56,056 bases of DNA from CALCMJ01 sp964475415 (GCA_964475415.1 CAYYWZ010000020.1:1-56056), one strand, 5' to 3'. Shown: positions 9,355 to 18,449, counted from the first letter of the stretch. The notes: generated by a model from the sequence alone, not told the origin. Numbers and translations: made by a program.

Positions 9355-9371
9355 TTAAGATTAAATCTAAA
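9355..9371. promoter_or_regulatory. DtxR-like operator dyad 2
   Basis: Second 17-bp palindrome TTAAGATTAAATCTAAA, with one mismatched pair plus the central base. Read on the opposite strand it begins TTTAGAtT like dyad 1. The centres of the two dyads are 60 bp apart. The rest of 9372-9570 shows no gene or other clear structure. Confidence 0.5.
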
Positions 9372-9570
9372 TAAATATTTGCGAGTTTTATTACCCTCTG
9401 ATTATCTTATAATTAGCTCTAAAAAGCAATGTAGAATTACAGGTGTAAAGACTACTTAATATGGACACTATGTGATGTAGAAGGTCTTATCTGCCTCTAT
9501 TCATGTTATCTTCTTAACTATAATTACATATCTTAGGTTCTTAAGATTTTTCATCTGTAAATTCTTTAGT

Positions 9571-10632
9571 ATGTCCCTAATGAAAATACCGAGTTCTTGT
9601 TACGTAATCCTTTGCTTCGTCTTCTGTATTGCTTCTATTACGCAGGCACAGGACAATGCTTCCTATTATGATAACGAACAGATAGATCACTTGATAGATA
9701 AGCTGTACTCTGCAGAAAATTTTCAAACTAGGTTGGCGCATGCTCTAGATAACCATCCCACCTTTTTAGAACATTATGATAAACCTGCTTTTGCAGAAGC
9801 GCTGACAAATACCATTACAGAATCTGCATTATCAAGTTACTATGATGTATTGAAAAACAGCTTGGAGGAAAAGTTTACCGAGGTCCAGATCGATAGCCTT
9901 ATTGCAGGACTAGACTCCCCTTATGGCGATCTCTTTATACAAGCATTCGAGTTAGATAATGCGGTGATAGAAAATAGTGTCAGTTTGTATGTCAATTATG
10001 TTATCGACCAGAACATACATCTAGCTGATCCAACAAACTTGACCGAAACTGAAAATACGCTTAGCTTAGAAGAATACCTCATAGATATTCACGCTTTCCA
10101 AGAAGAGCTCAATGCAGAATATGCAAATCCAGATACGCCACCACTAGACGAAAAGAGCATTGCAAAATTTACAGAAATCGGTGGGCATCAATTTTTCCCT
10201 GTAAATCCAAAGTTCAGGATAGAAGCTACTTTTGAGAAATATGAAAATCCCGAACAGATAGCCTTTAAAACTTCTACAACTAGAATGGCAGAGTATAATG
10301 TATACGGAAAAGCTTCCTTTGTCATAGATGATAAATCACTCGAATTACTTGTATACCAAAGTATAAGAATGATGCAGGATCCAATATATAAGAACTACTT
10401 ATTCGTACCCTACACTGATCTTAGTTCAGGTGAAGAAACTTATGGCGGAGGAAGATATATAGATGTAATGATTCCCTCTGATCCTTCGACCATCATAATA
10501 GATTTTAATAAATCTTATCAACCTTATTGTGCCTATACAGACGGTTTTTCTTGTCCTGTTCCTCCTGTAGAAAATGCACTAGATGTGAAAATAGAAGCAG
10601 GGGTGATGAGTATTGATATAGGCTATCATTGA
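9571..10632 (+). CDS. Secreted DUF1684-domain protein
   Basis: A 353-aa exported protein (signal peptide ending ITQAQ, residue 27). Residues ~195-350 are a DUF1684 domain, recognisable from GGGRYIDVMIP, IIDFNKSYQPYCAYTDGFSCPVPP and the ENALDVKIEAG end. The N-terminal ~165 residues form a helical region of Asp/Glu-rich segments that resembles DUF2059-type helices (QIDSLIAGLDSPYGDLFIQAF). This extra half is not typical of DUF1684 proteins, which are usually ~200 aa. The ATG chosen is the first in frame; Met4 is an alternative. Biochemical function unknown. It is divergent from the metal cluster and shares its 309-bp upstream region. Confidence 0.75.
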   Translation: MSLMKIPSSCYVILCFVFCIASITQAQDNASYYDNEQIDHLIDKLYSAENFQTRLAHALDNHPTFLEHYDKPAFAEALTNTITESALSSYYDVLKNSLEEKFTEVQIDSLIAGLDSPYGDLFIQAFELDNAVIENSVSLYVNYVIDQNIHLADPTNLTETENTLSLEEYLIDIHAFQEELNAEYANPDTPPLDEKSIAKFTEIGGHQFFPVNPKFRIEATFEKYENPEQIAFKTSTTRMAEYNVYGKASFVIDDKSLELLVYQSIRMMQDPIYKNYLFVPYTDLSSGEETYGGGRYIDVMIPSDPSTIIIDFNKSYQPYCAYTDGFSCPVPPVENALDVKIEAGVMSIDIGYH

Positions 10633-10772
10633 TGATGAATGAGCTAAATTTTTTAATATATTTTATTGATTCATAATTCTCCTTGAAGCTTGATATTTTG
10701 TAGTTATTCGATTACAGCGTTATGGCAGAGGAATCTATAAAGTATATGCTCGACAAATAGAAAATGCAGGAG

Positions 10773-11134
10773 TCAAGGAATTAAAACCATCTTGTCCGTA
10801 TTCATCATATATATTGCTAAAATTAATACAAGGATCCATTCATAAGATTTTTCAATATACACAGTTATTAGTAATATACTTAAAAACAAACCCAAGATCA
10901 ACAAAATTGTCAAAACGGATTTTGCCCATGACCTACCTATGAACATTGCATAAAATAAGCTAGCTTCAAGGGATAATCTAAATAAACTTTTAGATACATT
11001 TCCTAACGCAGCTCCTTTATAAATAGGAAGTATTATTGTTGTTAACGAAAAAAGACTAAACAATCAATTATGACAGTTGTTTTCATCCTTCCACGCTCTA
11101 TTCTTTCCTGCTTCAAGTTTGTACTATTATCCAT
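10773..11134 (-). pseudogene. Frameshifted small membrane protein gene
   Basis: A reading frame starting at ATG (11132-11134, MDNSTNLKQERIERGRMKTTVI) breaks after about 22 codons. The sequence continues in another frame as a 96-residue stretch with about four hydrophobic segments (SLTTIILPIYKGAALG..., FIGRSWAKSVLTILLILG, WILVLILAIYMMN). The join falls near a run of T residues at 11048-11054. The continuation alone opens with TTG directly after a stop. Together they look like one ~120-aa membrane protein disrupted by a 1-nt shift. It starts 8 bp after the broken WYL regulator, so both belonged to one transcript. Function unknown. Confidence 0.6.
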
Positions 11135-11141
11135 TTATTAA

Positions 11142-11657
11142 TTACTCTGCGCTGAGAATATTATTTTGAAGAGACAAATAATACAAGTCCACCAACTGAT
11201 AATTTGTTATCGCTGTTTGTAATTGAATAAGAAAATCACTAGTCTTTTCTTTTTCGAACTTAGTTCTTATTTGTATACGATTACTTAAGAGTTCTGTTTT
11301 ATCTTTTTGATTATACTTAAGAATAGATTTTATTTTTTCGATAGCACTTTTGTATTGTTCAGCAAGTGATTCATCTGTGTTTTTGGAGATTATTTGTTCA
11401 GCTGTAATTAAAGCATTGGCTTCTTGTTCTGTAAACATTACAGGAGGCAATTTGTATCCTTCCATAATTGAGTAACCTTTACCTTCTTCTGTAATTATAG
11501 GAATTCCTGATTTTTCTAAGGTCCTCATATCTCGATATACAGTTCTGATACTTACCTAATGTTTTTCCGCTATATCTCTTACTGTAACTAAGCTTTTAGA
11601 TTGTAGCTGAGTTATTATCGCTGTTAATCTCGCAAGCCTTGGTTTCTCTTTTGACAT
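11142..11657 (-). pseudogene. Broken WYL/YafY-type transcription regulator
   Basis: From ATG at 11655-11657 the frame reads a DeoR-type HTH (RLTAIITQLQSKSLVTVRDI, then TVYRDMRTLEKSG) interrupted by one in-frame TAG at 11556-11558, in the HTH between AEKH and VSIRTVYRD. It then continues through the linker (KGYSIMEGYKLPPVMFTEQEANALITAEQ) into the first strand of the WYL domain and stops after YYLSLQNNILSAE. Intact relatives are 230-320 aa; this one has ~171 codons. So it has lost most of the WYL sensor and gained a nonsense codon. A sequencing error could explain the TAG but not the missing C-terminus. Confidence 0.8.
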
Positions 11658-11895
11658 AGTATTGATACTTTAAGATCTAACTGAGAATAACAAAATGATC
11701 TGTACATTGCAATGTGTAGAATTAATATTATTATGCAGTCATTGCCTAAGCCTTTCAAGATAACAAATTAAGGATTAGAAATTACACATCCCTCGAGCTA
11801 TCGATTGTATTATTTATAACAGTAAAAGAAAATTATTAATTGCATCTAAATACTCTTAGATAGAAGATACACTACCCACTATTATAAGTTTCTGC

Positions 11896-13305
11896 TTATT
11901 TAAGATAATCCTTAACTCCATAACTTGCTAGGACTCCTTCACCTGTTGCAGCTGCAACCTGCGCAATTGCTCCTTCTCTACAATCTCCTGCGGCAAAAAT
12001 TCCTTTATTCGATGTTTGCGCTAGACCCGTTGTTTTTATAAACCCTCTACTATTAAGTTCGATTAGATTTTCAAAAGCTTTTGTATTAGGTATTAAACCA
12101 ATAAAAACAAAAACACCGTCTGCAGTTAAAGTATCTAGTTCATTAGTTTCGTTGTCTTCTATTTTCAATCCTTCGAATAAGCCATCACTATTTGCTATAA
12201 ACTCGAGAGATTTTTTGTTAATATGAGTAGAGATATTATCTATTGTTTTTATTTTTTCTACATAGGTTTCGGATGCTGTAAACTCAGGGAGTATATGGAC
12301 TATCTTTACGCTTTTGCAGAAACCTGCAAGAAAAATACCTTCTTCCAGAGCAGAGTTTCCTCCTCCTATTACTATGATATCTTTATCGCGATAGAACGCG
12401 CCATCACAGGTAGCACAGAAATGCACACCAGAACCTATTAACTCAGCTTCTCCAGGAATACCTAACTGTCGATAAGTTGATCCCGTAGACAGCACAACCG
12501 ACTTCCCAAAATATTCTTTAGTGGAAGTTTTTATCTTAAATAATTCGTCTTCTTTCTCAATAGCAACTACATCCTCTCCTGTCTTTATTGTAGCACCATA
12601 AGTTCTTGCCTGCTCTTCCATTTTATCCATAAGCGCAGGACCAGAGATAGAAGTAAATCCAGGATAATTTTCTATTTTTTGTGTTAGAAATGCATTTCCT
12701 CCAATTGTCTTTTTCTCTAAAATAAGCGTACTAAATCTATCTCTTTGAGCATAAATAGAAGTTGTCAGACCTGCCGCACCTCCACCAATAATTATACTAT
12801 CAAAGATTCTCTCCTCCTTAACTTCATCGAGTTTCAGTGTATGCCGCAGCTCCTCATTACTAGGCTCTACCAGCACGATATCATCGTTAATAACTATAGT
12901 AGGGATTCTACGTTTTCCGTTATTCAATTTTGTTATTATAGGAATTGCCCAATCATTTTTATCCGTATCTATAAACTGGAAATTGATTTTATTATCTGTC
13001 AAAAAAGACTTAGATTTTCTACAATCGGGACACCAGTCTGCTCCATAAAGAATTATATGGAAATTATCGTTAATACCTAACACTGATGCTAGTTGCGCAT
13101 TATTAGGATTTGTATAGGATTTTCCATTTATAATTATGGTAGGAATAATCCTCTTACCATTATTAATAGACTCCACTCTTTTAGTTGCTGCTTCATCTAG
13201 GTCGACATCTATAAATTCATAAGAAATATTATTCTCCTTTAAATAAGCTTTTGCTCTTCTGCAATCAGGACACCAATCGGCTCCGTAAAACTGAATTTGA
13301 TTCAT
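11896..13305 (-). CDS. Glutaredoxin-glutaredoxin-thioredoxin reductase fusion
   Basis: A 469-aa single-chain redox protein. Residues 1-78 and 82-160 are two glutaredoxin/NrdH-like domains, each with YGADWCPDCR (Cys12/15 and Cys92/95) and the cis-Pro loop (RIIPTI, RRIPTI). Residues ~167-469 are a low-Mr thioredoxin reductase: FAD motif GGGAAG (174-179), redox pair CATC (297-300), NADPH motif GGGNSA and the C-terminal GIFAAGDCR. NADPH electrons could pass from FAD through CATC to the CPDC domains in the same chain. The duplicated Grx module is unusual. The two copies share near-identical active sites, so a recent duplication is likely. Both flanking regions hold broken genes, yet this gene is intact. 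It may add to, or replace, the separate TrxA/TrxB pair. Confidence 0.88.
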   Translation of the reverse strand: MNQIQFYGADWCPDCRRAKAYLKENNISYEFIDVDLDEAATKRVESINNGKRIIPTIIINGKSYTNPNNAQLASVLGINDNFHIILYGADWCPDCRKSKSFLTDNKINFQFIDTDKNDWAIPIITKLNNGKRRIPTIVINDDIVLVEPSNEELRHTLKLDEVKEERIFDSIIIGGGAAGLTTSIYAQRDRFSTLILEKKTIGGNAFLTQKIENYPGFTSISGPALMDKMEEQARTYGATIKTGEDVVAIEKEDELFKIKTSTKEYFGKSVVLSTGSTYRQLGIPGEAELIGSGVHFCATCDGAFYRDKDIIVIGGGNSALEEGIFLAGFCKSVKIVHILPEFTASETYVEKIKTIDNISTHINKKSLEFIANSDGLFEGLKIEDNETNELDTLTADGVFVFIGLIPNTKAFENLIELNSRGFIKTTGLAQTSNKGIFAAGDCREGAIAQVAAATGEGVLASYGVKDYLK

Positions 13306-13578
13306 TTCTTAATTTTTTTAATTTATTAATATTTACGTGAAGATTAAAAACAACACTTATTCTGAAACACATTCTAGCTCATCAACAATTTTGCTAACAT
13401 AATGCAATGTTCAAATATAGAAAACTAAGAATAGAAAAACAATGGCTGAATATCTAGGCTAAGACAAAATCACTCTAGATTTCCATTATCTAACGTCAAA
13501 GAGAACTTGGAATTACACTTATAATAACTATGATTTTGCTATCAACGAATAGCAATACTGTTTACCTGTCTTTATTGA

Positions 13579-14196
13579 TTACATACGCCTTTTCCATTCT
13601 TCAATAATAGATTTTTCTCTGAGCAAAACAGATTTTACATCTAATTCTACTTCGTCTCTTTGCTCTTGAGTAACAGCAGGCGAAATCCACCATTCGTAAG
13701 TATCCTTTACTGTCTTTATCAAGGGCGTATATGTTAGTCCATTGGCTACGGCTTTTTCAGTACTTATTTTCGCAGATCCACTATTATTACCAATAGGTAT
13801 AATCCATGGTACGATATAGTATATCTCTTTCTCAATTAGAAAATCAAAATCATCAATTTTTACAAAAGTGGACTTTGTTTCAAACACCTTTTGAGCTTCT
13901 TCTACAAAAGAGTATATATTCTGTTTCTCTTTGGGTCCGACTGCATTATATACTCCTGTCTTTCTAGCTTCTATTAAACGTATCATCCATCCCGCTACAT
14001 CTCTTACATCTGCATACTGAACCATATCATTCTCTTTGCCAGGAACTAAGACTTCTCCACCTCTATTAAGTCTTATTGGCCAATGTATAAATCTATTCGA
14101 TTTGTCTGCTGGACCAATCATATAAGTCGGTCTTACTACTATGGTTCTGTCCTTTCCAAACTGCCTTATAACTTCCAATTCAGAATTTGCTTTCAT
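13579..14196 (-). pseudogene. C-terminal part of an NAD-dependent epimerase/SDR
   Basis: 205 codons matching the C-terminal two-thirds of extended short-chain dehydrogenases: the substrate-domain motif RPTYMIGPADK, then YADVRDVAGWMIRLIEA and GVYNAVGP. The N-terminal Rossmann half with the GxxGxxG nucleotide loop and the YxxxK catalytic pair is absent. Upstream in frame there is a stop six codons before the ATG. The apparent start MKANSELE replaces the expected helix after YxxxK. It is therefore a 5'-truncated remnant, unlikely to bind cofactor. Confidence 0.75.
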
Positions 14197-14333
14197 TACA
14201 CCCTAACCTCTAGGCTTAAGCTATTTCTATTCGATTATTACCATAATTAGTTTACAGTACTATAACACCAGAATTTCGTTTATTATTTCTTCTTACATTG
14301 TTCCCTCTGAAATAATCCATTACATTTACATAA

Positions 14334-15176
14334 ATGAATCTTCTATGTATCGGCCACTGTTGTCATGATCTCGTATCAGGAGATTATAAGTTAGGAGGCA
14401 CTGCCTCCTATGCTGCAGCAATCGCAGCACAGTATGATATAAAGACTAGCATTTTGACAAGTACAGGAAGAGATTTTCTATTTGATTCTTTTTTTGCTGA
14501 GCGAGGTATTTCTTTTCATAATATATTAAGTGCTGAGACTACCGTATTCGAAAACATATATGAGACAAAAGGACGAACACAATACCTTCGTGCAACAGCT
14601 GAGCCGATCTTATCTTATATGCTTCCTGATGAGCTTAAGAGAAATGATACTGTTTTATTGTGTCCTATTGCTAATGAAATATCATCAGAAATCCTCTCTG
14701 CTTTTGATAAGAAATTTATTGCATTGACAGCTCAGGGATTACTGCGTAAAAAGGAAGAATCAGGGCTAATCAGCTTCCAGAATATCGATTGGGAAAAATG
14801 GAGTGTTGTAGACATAGTATTTCTCAGCATAGAAGATATTGGATATGATGAACAAATTGTAAAAGAAATCATAGAACACATTTCACACCTCATTATTACT
14901 TACGGAGATGAGGGTGCAATTATATATAAAAATGGCAATCGGTATCACTACCCTTCCTTTCCTGCACAGGAGATAGATGCTACAGGTGCAGGCGATAGTT
15001 TTACGATGGCATATCTTATTCATTACCTATCAACAGAAGATGTAGCCTCATCTTGCATCCAAGCACATTGCGCTGCATCCTTAGTTATAGAGCAGAAAGG
15101 AACAGAGCACTTTTCATCAAAAGAAGAGATAGCAGTTAGAGTAAATAGGTATTCAGAAATTTTCGACCTCCCTTAA
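14334..15176 (+). CDS. PfkB-family carbohydrate kinase
   Basis: A 280-aa cytosolic sugar (or nucleoside) kinase. The N-terminal signature GGTASYAAAIAAQ (substrate side) and the C-terminal signature DATGAGDSF with the catalytic Asp and anion-hole Gly-Ala-Gly are both present. Length is on the short side for the family (~300). The N-terminus (LLCIGHCCHDLV...LGGTASY) resembles the myo-inositol-kinase-like branch of PfkB proteins, but the substrate cannot be read from sequence. It is followed after 23 bp by lpxH, probably as one transcript. Confidence 0.85.
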   Translation: MNLLCIGHCCHDLVSGDYKLGGTASYAAAIAAQYDIKTSILTSTGRDFLFDSFFAERGISFHNILSAETTVFENIYETKGRTQYLRATAEPILSYMLPDELKRNDTVLLCPIANEISSEILSAFDKKFIALTAQGLLRKKEESGLISFQNIDWEKWSVVDIVFLSIEDIGYDEQIVKEIIEHISHLIITYGDEGAIIYKNGNRYHYPSFPAQEIDATGAGDSFTMAYLIHYLSTEDVASSCIQAHCAASLVIEQKGTEHFSSKEEIAVRVNRYSEIFDLP

Positions 15177-15199
15177 ATAATTAATTCTATTTTTACAAT

Positions 15200-16000
15200 A
15201 TGAGATCTAAGATATATTTCGCTTCAGATTTCCACTTAGGAACGAGTGGAGCTGTAGATTCTAAAACTAGAGAAAAGCAGATTATTGCTTGGCTGAATAG
15301 TATAGAGTCAGATATGTCAGAATTATATTTAGTAGGAGATGTTTTTGACTACTGGTATGAATACAAAAATGTTGTTCCAAAAGGGAATATCAGACTCTTT
15401 GGAAAGCTTGCAGCATTAAGTGATAATGGTGTAAAAATTCATCTCTTTACTGGAAATCATGATCTATGGATTAAGGATTATCTCAAAGACGAAATAGGGT
15501 TAGAAATATATTACGAAGCCATAGAAAGAGAGATCAATGGACTAAAGTTTCTGATAGGTCATGGTGATGGACTCGGACCTGGAGATCATGGCTATAAGCT
15601 GATAAAAAAAATATTTTCTAATGGTCTATGTCAATGGTTGTTTTCTAGACTACATCCTAACTTCGCTATTGCTTTAATGAAATATTTTAGTAAGTCGAGT
15701 AGAGACAAATATCCAGGGGCAACAAAATTCCTAGGTGCGGATAAAGAGTGGCTAGTACAATATAGTGAAGAGATCATCTCCAAAAGAGATATTGATTTTT
15801 TTATTTTTGGACACAGACATCTCGCTATGAATTATCTTCTATCTAACCAATCTTCACGCTACATAAATCTAGGAGAATGGTTATACGAAAAATCTTATGC
15901 AGTGCTAGACGGAAAGCATCTCTCTTTGAAGTTCTATGATAATCCTTCTGAAACTTATTACACTAATCAGGCAGCAAAAATAATTGAGCACAATACATAA
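15200..16000 (+). CDS. lpxH: UDP-2,3-diacylglucosamine diphosphatase
   Basis: A 266-aa calcineurin-type metallophosphoesterase that hydrolyses UDP-2,3-diacylglucosamine to lipid X in lipid A synthesis at the inner membrane. All metal motifs are present in order: DFHLG, GDVFDYW, GNHD, GHGDG and GHRH. The segment between them (LIKKIFSNGLCQWLFSRLHP) matches the membrane-associating helical insertion of LpxH. It is slightly longer than E. coli LpxH (240 aa), as usual in Bacteroidota. Confidence 0.9.
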   Translation: MRSKIYFASDFHLGTSGAVDSKTREKQIIAWLNSIESDMSELYLVGDVFDYWYEYKNVVPKGNIRLFGKLAALSDNGVKIHLFTGNHDLWIKDYLKDEIGLEIYYEAIEREINGLKFLIGHGDGLGPGDHGYKLIKKIFSNGLCQWLFSRLHPNFAIALMKYFSKSSRDKYPGATKFLGADKEWLVQYSEEIISKRDIDFFIFGHRHLAMNYLLSNQSSRYINLGEWLYEKSYAVLDGKHLSLKFYDNPSETYYTNQAAKIIEHNT

Positions 16001-16088
16001 AATAATACGAACTTATAGTATCTCACAATCTTATTACGAAATCACAAGAGTATGTAGTAAGGGAGATAAATTCTTAGCTTCATATTAT

Positions 16089-16982
16089 TCATTTTTTTCC
16101 TGGAGGACGAGGAGGTGGAGGTTCATATCCATGATAAGGAAATTCCTCAAAGAAAAATTGTTCCTCTAGCATTGTATCCTTAATCATTTCGGCTGACTTA
16201 TATACTTCTAATAACTTATGAAAAAGTAATCTAAGTTCTATAGGTTCTTTGTGAAAACCATACGCCATACTAATAATAGTTCTTCTATCAGTTTTTATAC
16301 TTACACCACAGGTCTGGTCATCTGTCCAAGATGCTGTATATTTTTCCTTAAGACTATCTAAGGAAATAAGTGATATACTTCTTCTAATTTCTTCCCAAAC
16401 CTTTTGCGGAATAGTACCAGAATGCTGACCATCCATTTCCGTATAATGATAACCATCGAAAAGTATATTTCCTACACTATCTATTTCTAAATACATAGAA
16501 GGACAAGGACCATAACAACCAGAACTATAGAAAGCTATCTGATCAATTTTTTCATTATTTTTTTGTTGCAACTTACGCAGCATAATTGTATCAGATGGAA
16601 AGGACTCCAGATATTTAAAAAGATTTTTGGTCTGTTCAGAGATTGGTAATAAGCTTAAGTTTTTAGCATCAGATTCGACTATCTTAAATTTGTAAATTTC
16701 TTTACCTCCATATTTCCTTCCTCCTTTTCTAGTTATTATTCTTTCTAGAATTGTCAATGTATCCTTGTCTATAGAATAAGGCGTGTAAGCTCCATACGGA
16801 TACATGTAAGTACAGCTAGAATCACGAAAAGAAAAACTTAATATTTTTTCCTTTCCATTATCTTTAAAATAATCCGTTACCCATTCCCCCATGAGATCAG
16901 CAGAATTAAATTCAGTTTTAGTAAGATTTTTACAAGCAACAAAAAATAAAATAACTAAGCTTGCACCAAGGGTTTTTATCAT
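16089..16982 (-). CDS. DUF6438-domain lipoprotein
   Basis: A 297-aa lipoprotein (lipobox FFVAC, Cys17). Residues ~28-120 are a lipocalin-like or immunity-like domain (LMGEWVTDYFKDNGKE). Residues ~147-250 match DUF6438: IAFYSSGCYGPCPSMYLEID, then GYHYTEMDGQHSGTIPQKVWEEI. The tail is proline-rich (PPPPRPPGKK). The invariant CYGPCP pair is intact. Function unknown. It is convergent with lpxH, 88 bp away. Confidence 0.72.
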   Translation of the reverse strand: MIKTLGASLVILFFVACKNLTKTEFNSADLMGEWVTDYFKDNGKEKILSFSFRDSSCTYMYPYGAYTPYSIDKDTLTILERIITRKGGRKYGGKEIYKFKIVESDAKNLSLLPISEQTKNLFKYLESFPSDTIMLRKLQQKNNEKIDQIAFYSSGCYGPCPSMYLEIDSVGNILFDGYHYTEMDGQHSGTIPQKVWEEIRRSISLISLDSLKEKYTASWTDDQTCGVSIKTDRRTIISMAYGFHKEPIELRLLFHKLLEVYKSAEMIKDTMLEEQFFFEEFPYHGYEPPPPRPPGKK

Positions 16983-17053
16983 TCTAATTTTTAATCTATT
17001 CTACGTATTTATTTGACATAAAGAAGGTAACGAAAAAGTACCGTATTATAAAA

Positions 17054-17085
17054 AAAGCCCTATGAATATATATTCATAAGGCTTT
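17054..17085 (-). terminator. Rho-independent terminator after frr
   Basis: Arms AAAGCCCTATGAAT (17054-17067) and ATTCATAAGGCTTT (17072-17085) pair over 14 positions with one mismatch and a 4-nt loop. On the minus strand the hairpin is followed by TTTTTTT. It lies 21 bp after the frr stop. Confidence 0.8.
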
Positions 17086-17106
17086 GTTTCTTTTACCTAC
17101 ATTATT

Positions 17107-17664
17107 TTATACGGTCATGATATCTTTCTCTTTGGCATCTATCAGTTTATTGACACTATCTCCAAAAGAATTTACCATATTCTGAATTTCAGTTTCTTTC
17201 TTCTTTCCAGAATCTTCTGGGTAACCGTCCTTTACTTCCTTTTTTACAAAATCCATCAGTTTTTGTCTTATGTTTCTAAGACTTACTTTAGCATCTTCTC
17301 CCACTCCCTTACATTGTTTTACAAGATCCTTTCTTCGCTCTTCAGTCATCGGTGGTATAACCAGTCTTACATTCTCTCCATCATTCTGAGGTGTTATACC
17401 TAGATTAGCTTTAAAAATACACTGCTCTATAGGTGCTAGCATCGCTTTCTCCCAAGGCTGAATATTGATCGTCTTAGAGTCTGTAGCTGTAACGTTTGCC
17501 ACCTGGGTCAGCGGTGTCGGACTACCATAGTAATCCACCTTAAGTCCTGCTAACATGTTAGGTGAGGCTTTTCCAGCTCTGATCTTTTTCAGTTCTTCTT
17601 GTAAATGCGAGATGGCTGAATCCATCTGCTCTTTTCCTTGTTTTATATATTCTTCTAGTAACAT
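17107..17664 (-). CDS. frr: Ribosome recycling factor
   Basis: A 185-aa protein that with EF-G splits post-termination ribosomes. Typical family sequence: EELKKIRAGKASPNMLAGLKVDYYG, the core PLTQVANVTATDSKTINIQPWEK, and VSLRNIRQKLMDFVKK with the conserved Arg/Asn. Length is standard. In this window it is third in the direction serS - YugP protease - frr, 72 bp after the protease, and is followed by a clear terminator. Confidence 0.97.
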   Translation of the reverse strand: MLLEEYIKQGKEQMDSAISHLQEELKKIRAGKASPNMLAGLKVDYYGSPTPLTQVANVTATDSKTINIQPWEKAMLAPIEQCIFKANLGITPQNDGENVRLVIPPMTEERRKDLVKQCKGVGEDAKVSLRNIRQKLMDFVKKEVKDGYPEDSGKKKETEIQNMVNSFGDSVNKLIDAKEKDIMTV

Positions 17665-17736
17665 AATTTTCGTACTGTTATTAAGATTTACAAATTTGTA
17701 AATCTTGTTTAAATTTAAAAATAATAATTTTCTTTA

Positions 17737-18426
17737 CTAATCAGAAGATCCTAAAAATCTTAATAAAAAGAATAAGAAAATTACCAATGATGCTAATGCA
17801 TTAGACACATAGGTCATTGCTGCCCACCACAAGGCATCCTTCGCTCCATCATATTCTGCTCCATGTGTTACTCCACTCTGGTCTAGCCATAATAGAGCTC
17901 TCTTACTTGCATCAAACTCTACTGGTAGAGTTACCATAGAAAACAAAGCGGTAAGACCAAAAGTAACTGTCAGTACTAGTAAAAACATATTGCCCATAAC
18001 TCCTGCTCCCATACCGAACATCATCGCCATAAAAAGAAACTGCTGTGCTTTTGTAGAAAACTGAACCACAGGAACCAACTTCGATCTAAGGGTCAACATA
18101 CTGTAAGCCTTTGCATGTTGTACCGCGTGCCCACACTCATGTGCTGCGACAGCTGCTGCAGCTATACTTCTACCACTATATACTTCCGGACTTAGTGAGA
18201 TAATTTTTGTCATCGGATTATAATGATCTGTAAGAAAACCTTTTCCCGAAGTTATCTTCACATCCCTAATCCCGTAATGCTGTAACATAGCATCTGCTAC
18301 CTGCGCACCACTCATACCATTACGCAAAGGTATCTGTTTGTATTTGTTAAACTTACTCTTAAGCCTACCGCTAATCAGCGACCCAACCAGTGTAAAAAAT
18401 CCTATTATTATAAAATAGAACATCAT
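17737..18426 (-). CDS. YugP-type zinc metallopeptidase
   Basis: A 229-aa membrane-bound Zn-dependent protease of the YugP / Zn_peptidase_2 family. The zinc motif HECGH is at residues 96-100, inside AAVAAHECGHAVQHA. There is one N-terminal membrane segment (FYFIIIGFFTLVGSLI) and two or three more after the active site. The preceding LSPEVYSGRSIAA is characteristic of the family. It starts 23 bp after the serS stop. Substrates are not known. Confidence 0.88.
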   Translation of the reverse strand: MMFYFIIIGFFTLVGSLISGRLKSKFNKYKQIPLRNGMSGAQVADAMLQHYGIRDVKITSGKGFLTDHYNPMTKIISLSPEVYSGRSIAAAAVAAHECGHAVQHAKAYSMLTLRSKLVPVVQFSTKAQQFLFMAMMFGMGAGVMGNMFLLVLTVTFGLTALFSMVTLPVEFDASKRALLWLDQSGVTHGAEYDGAKDALWWAAMTYVSNALASLVIFLFFLLRFLGSSD

Positions 18427-18449
18427 ATCTCAAAATATTTTTTTGTTAC

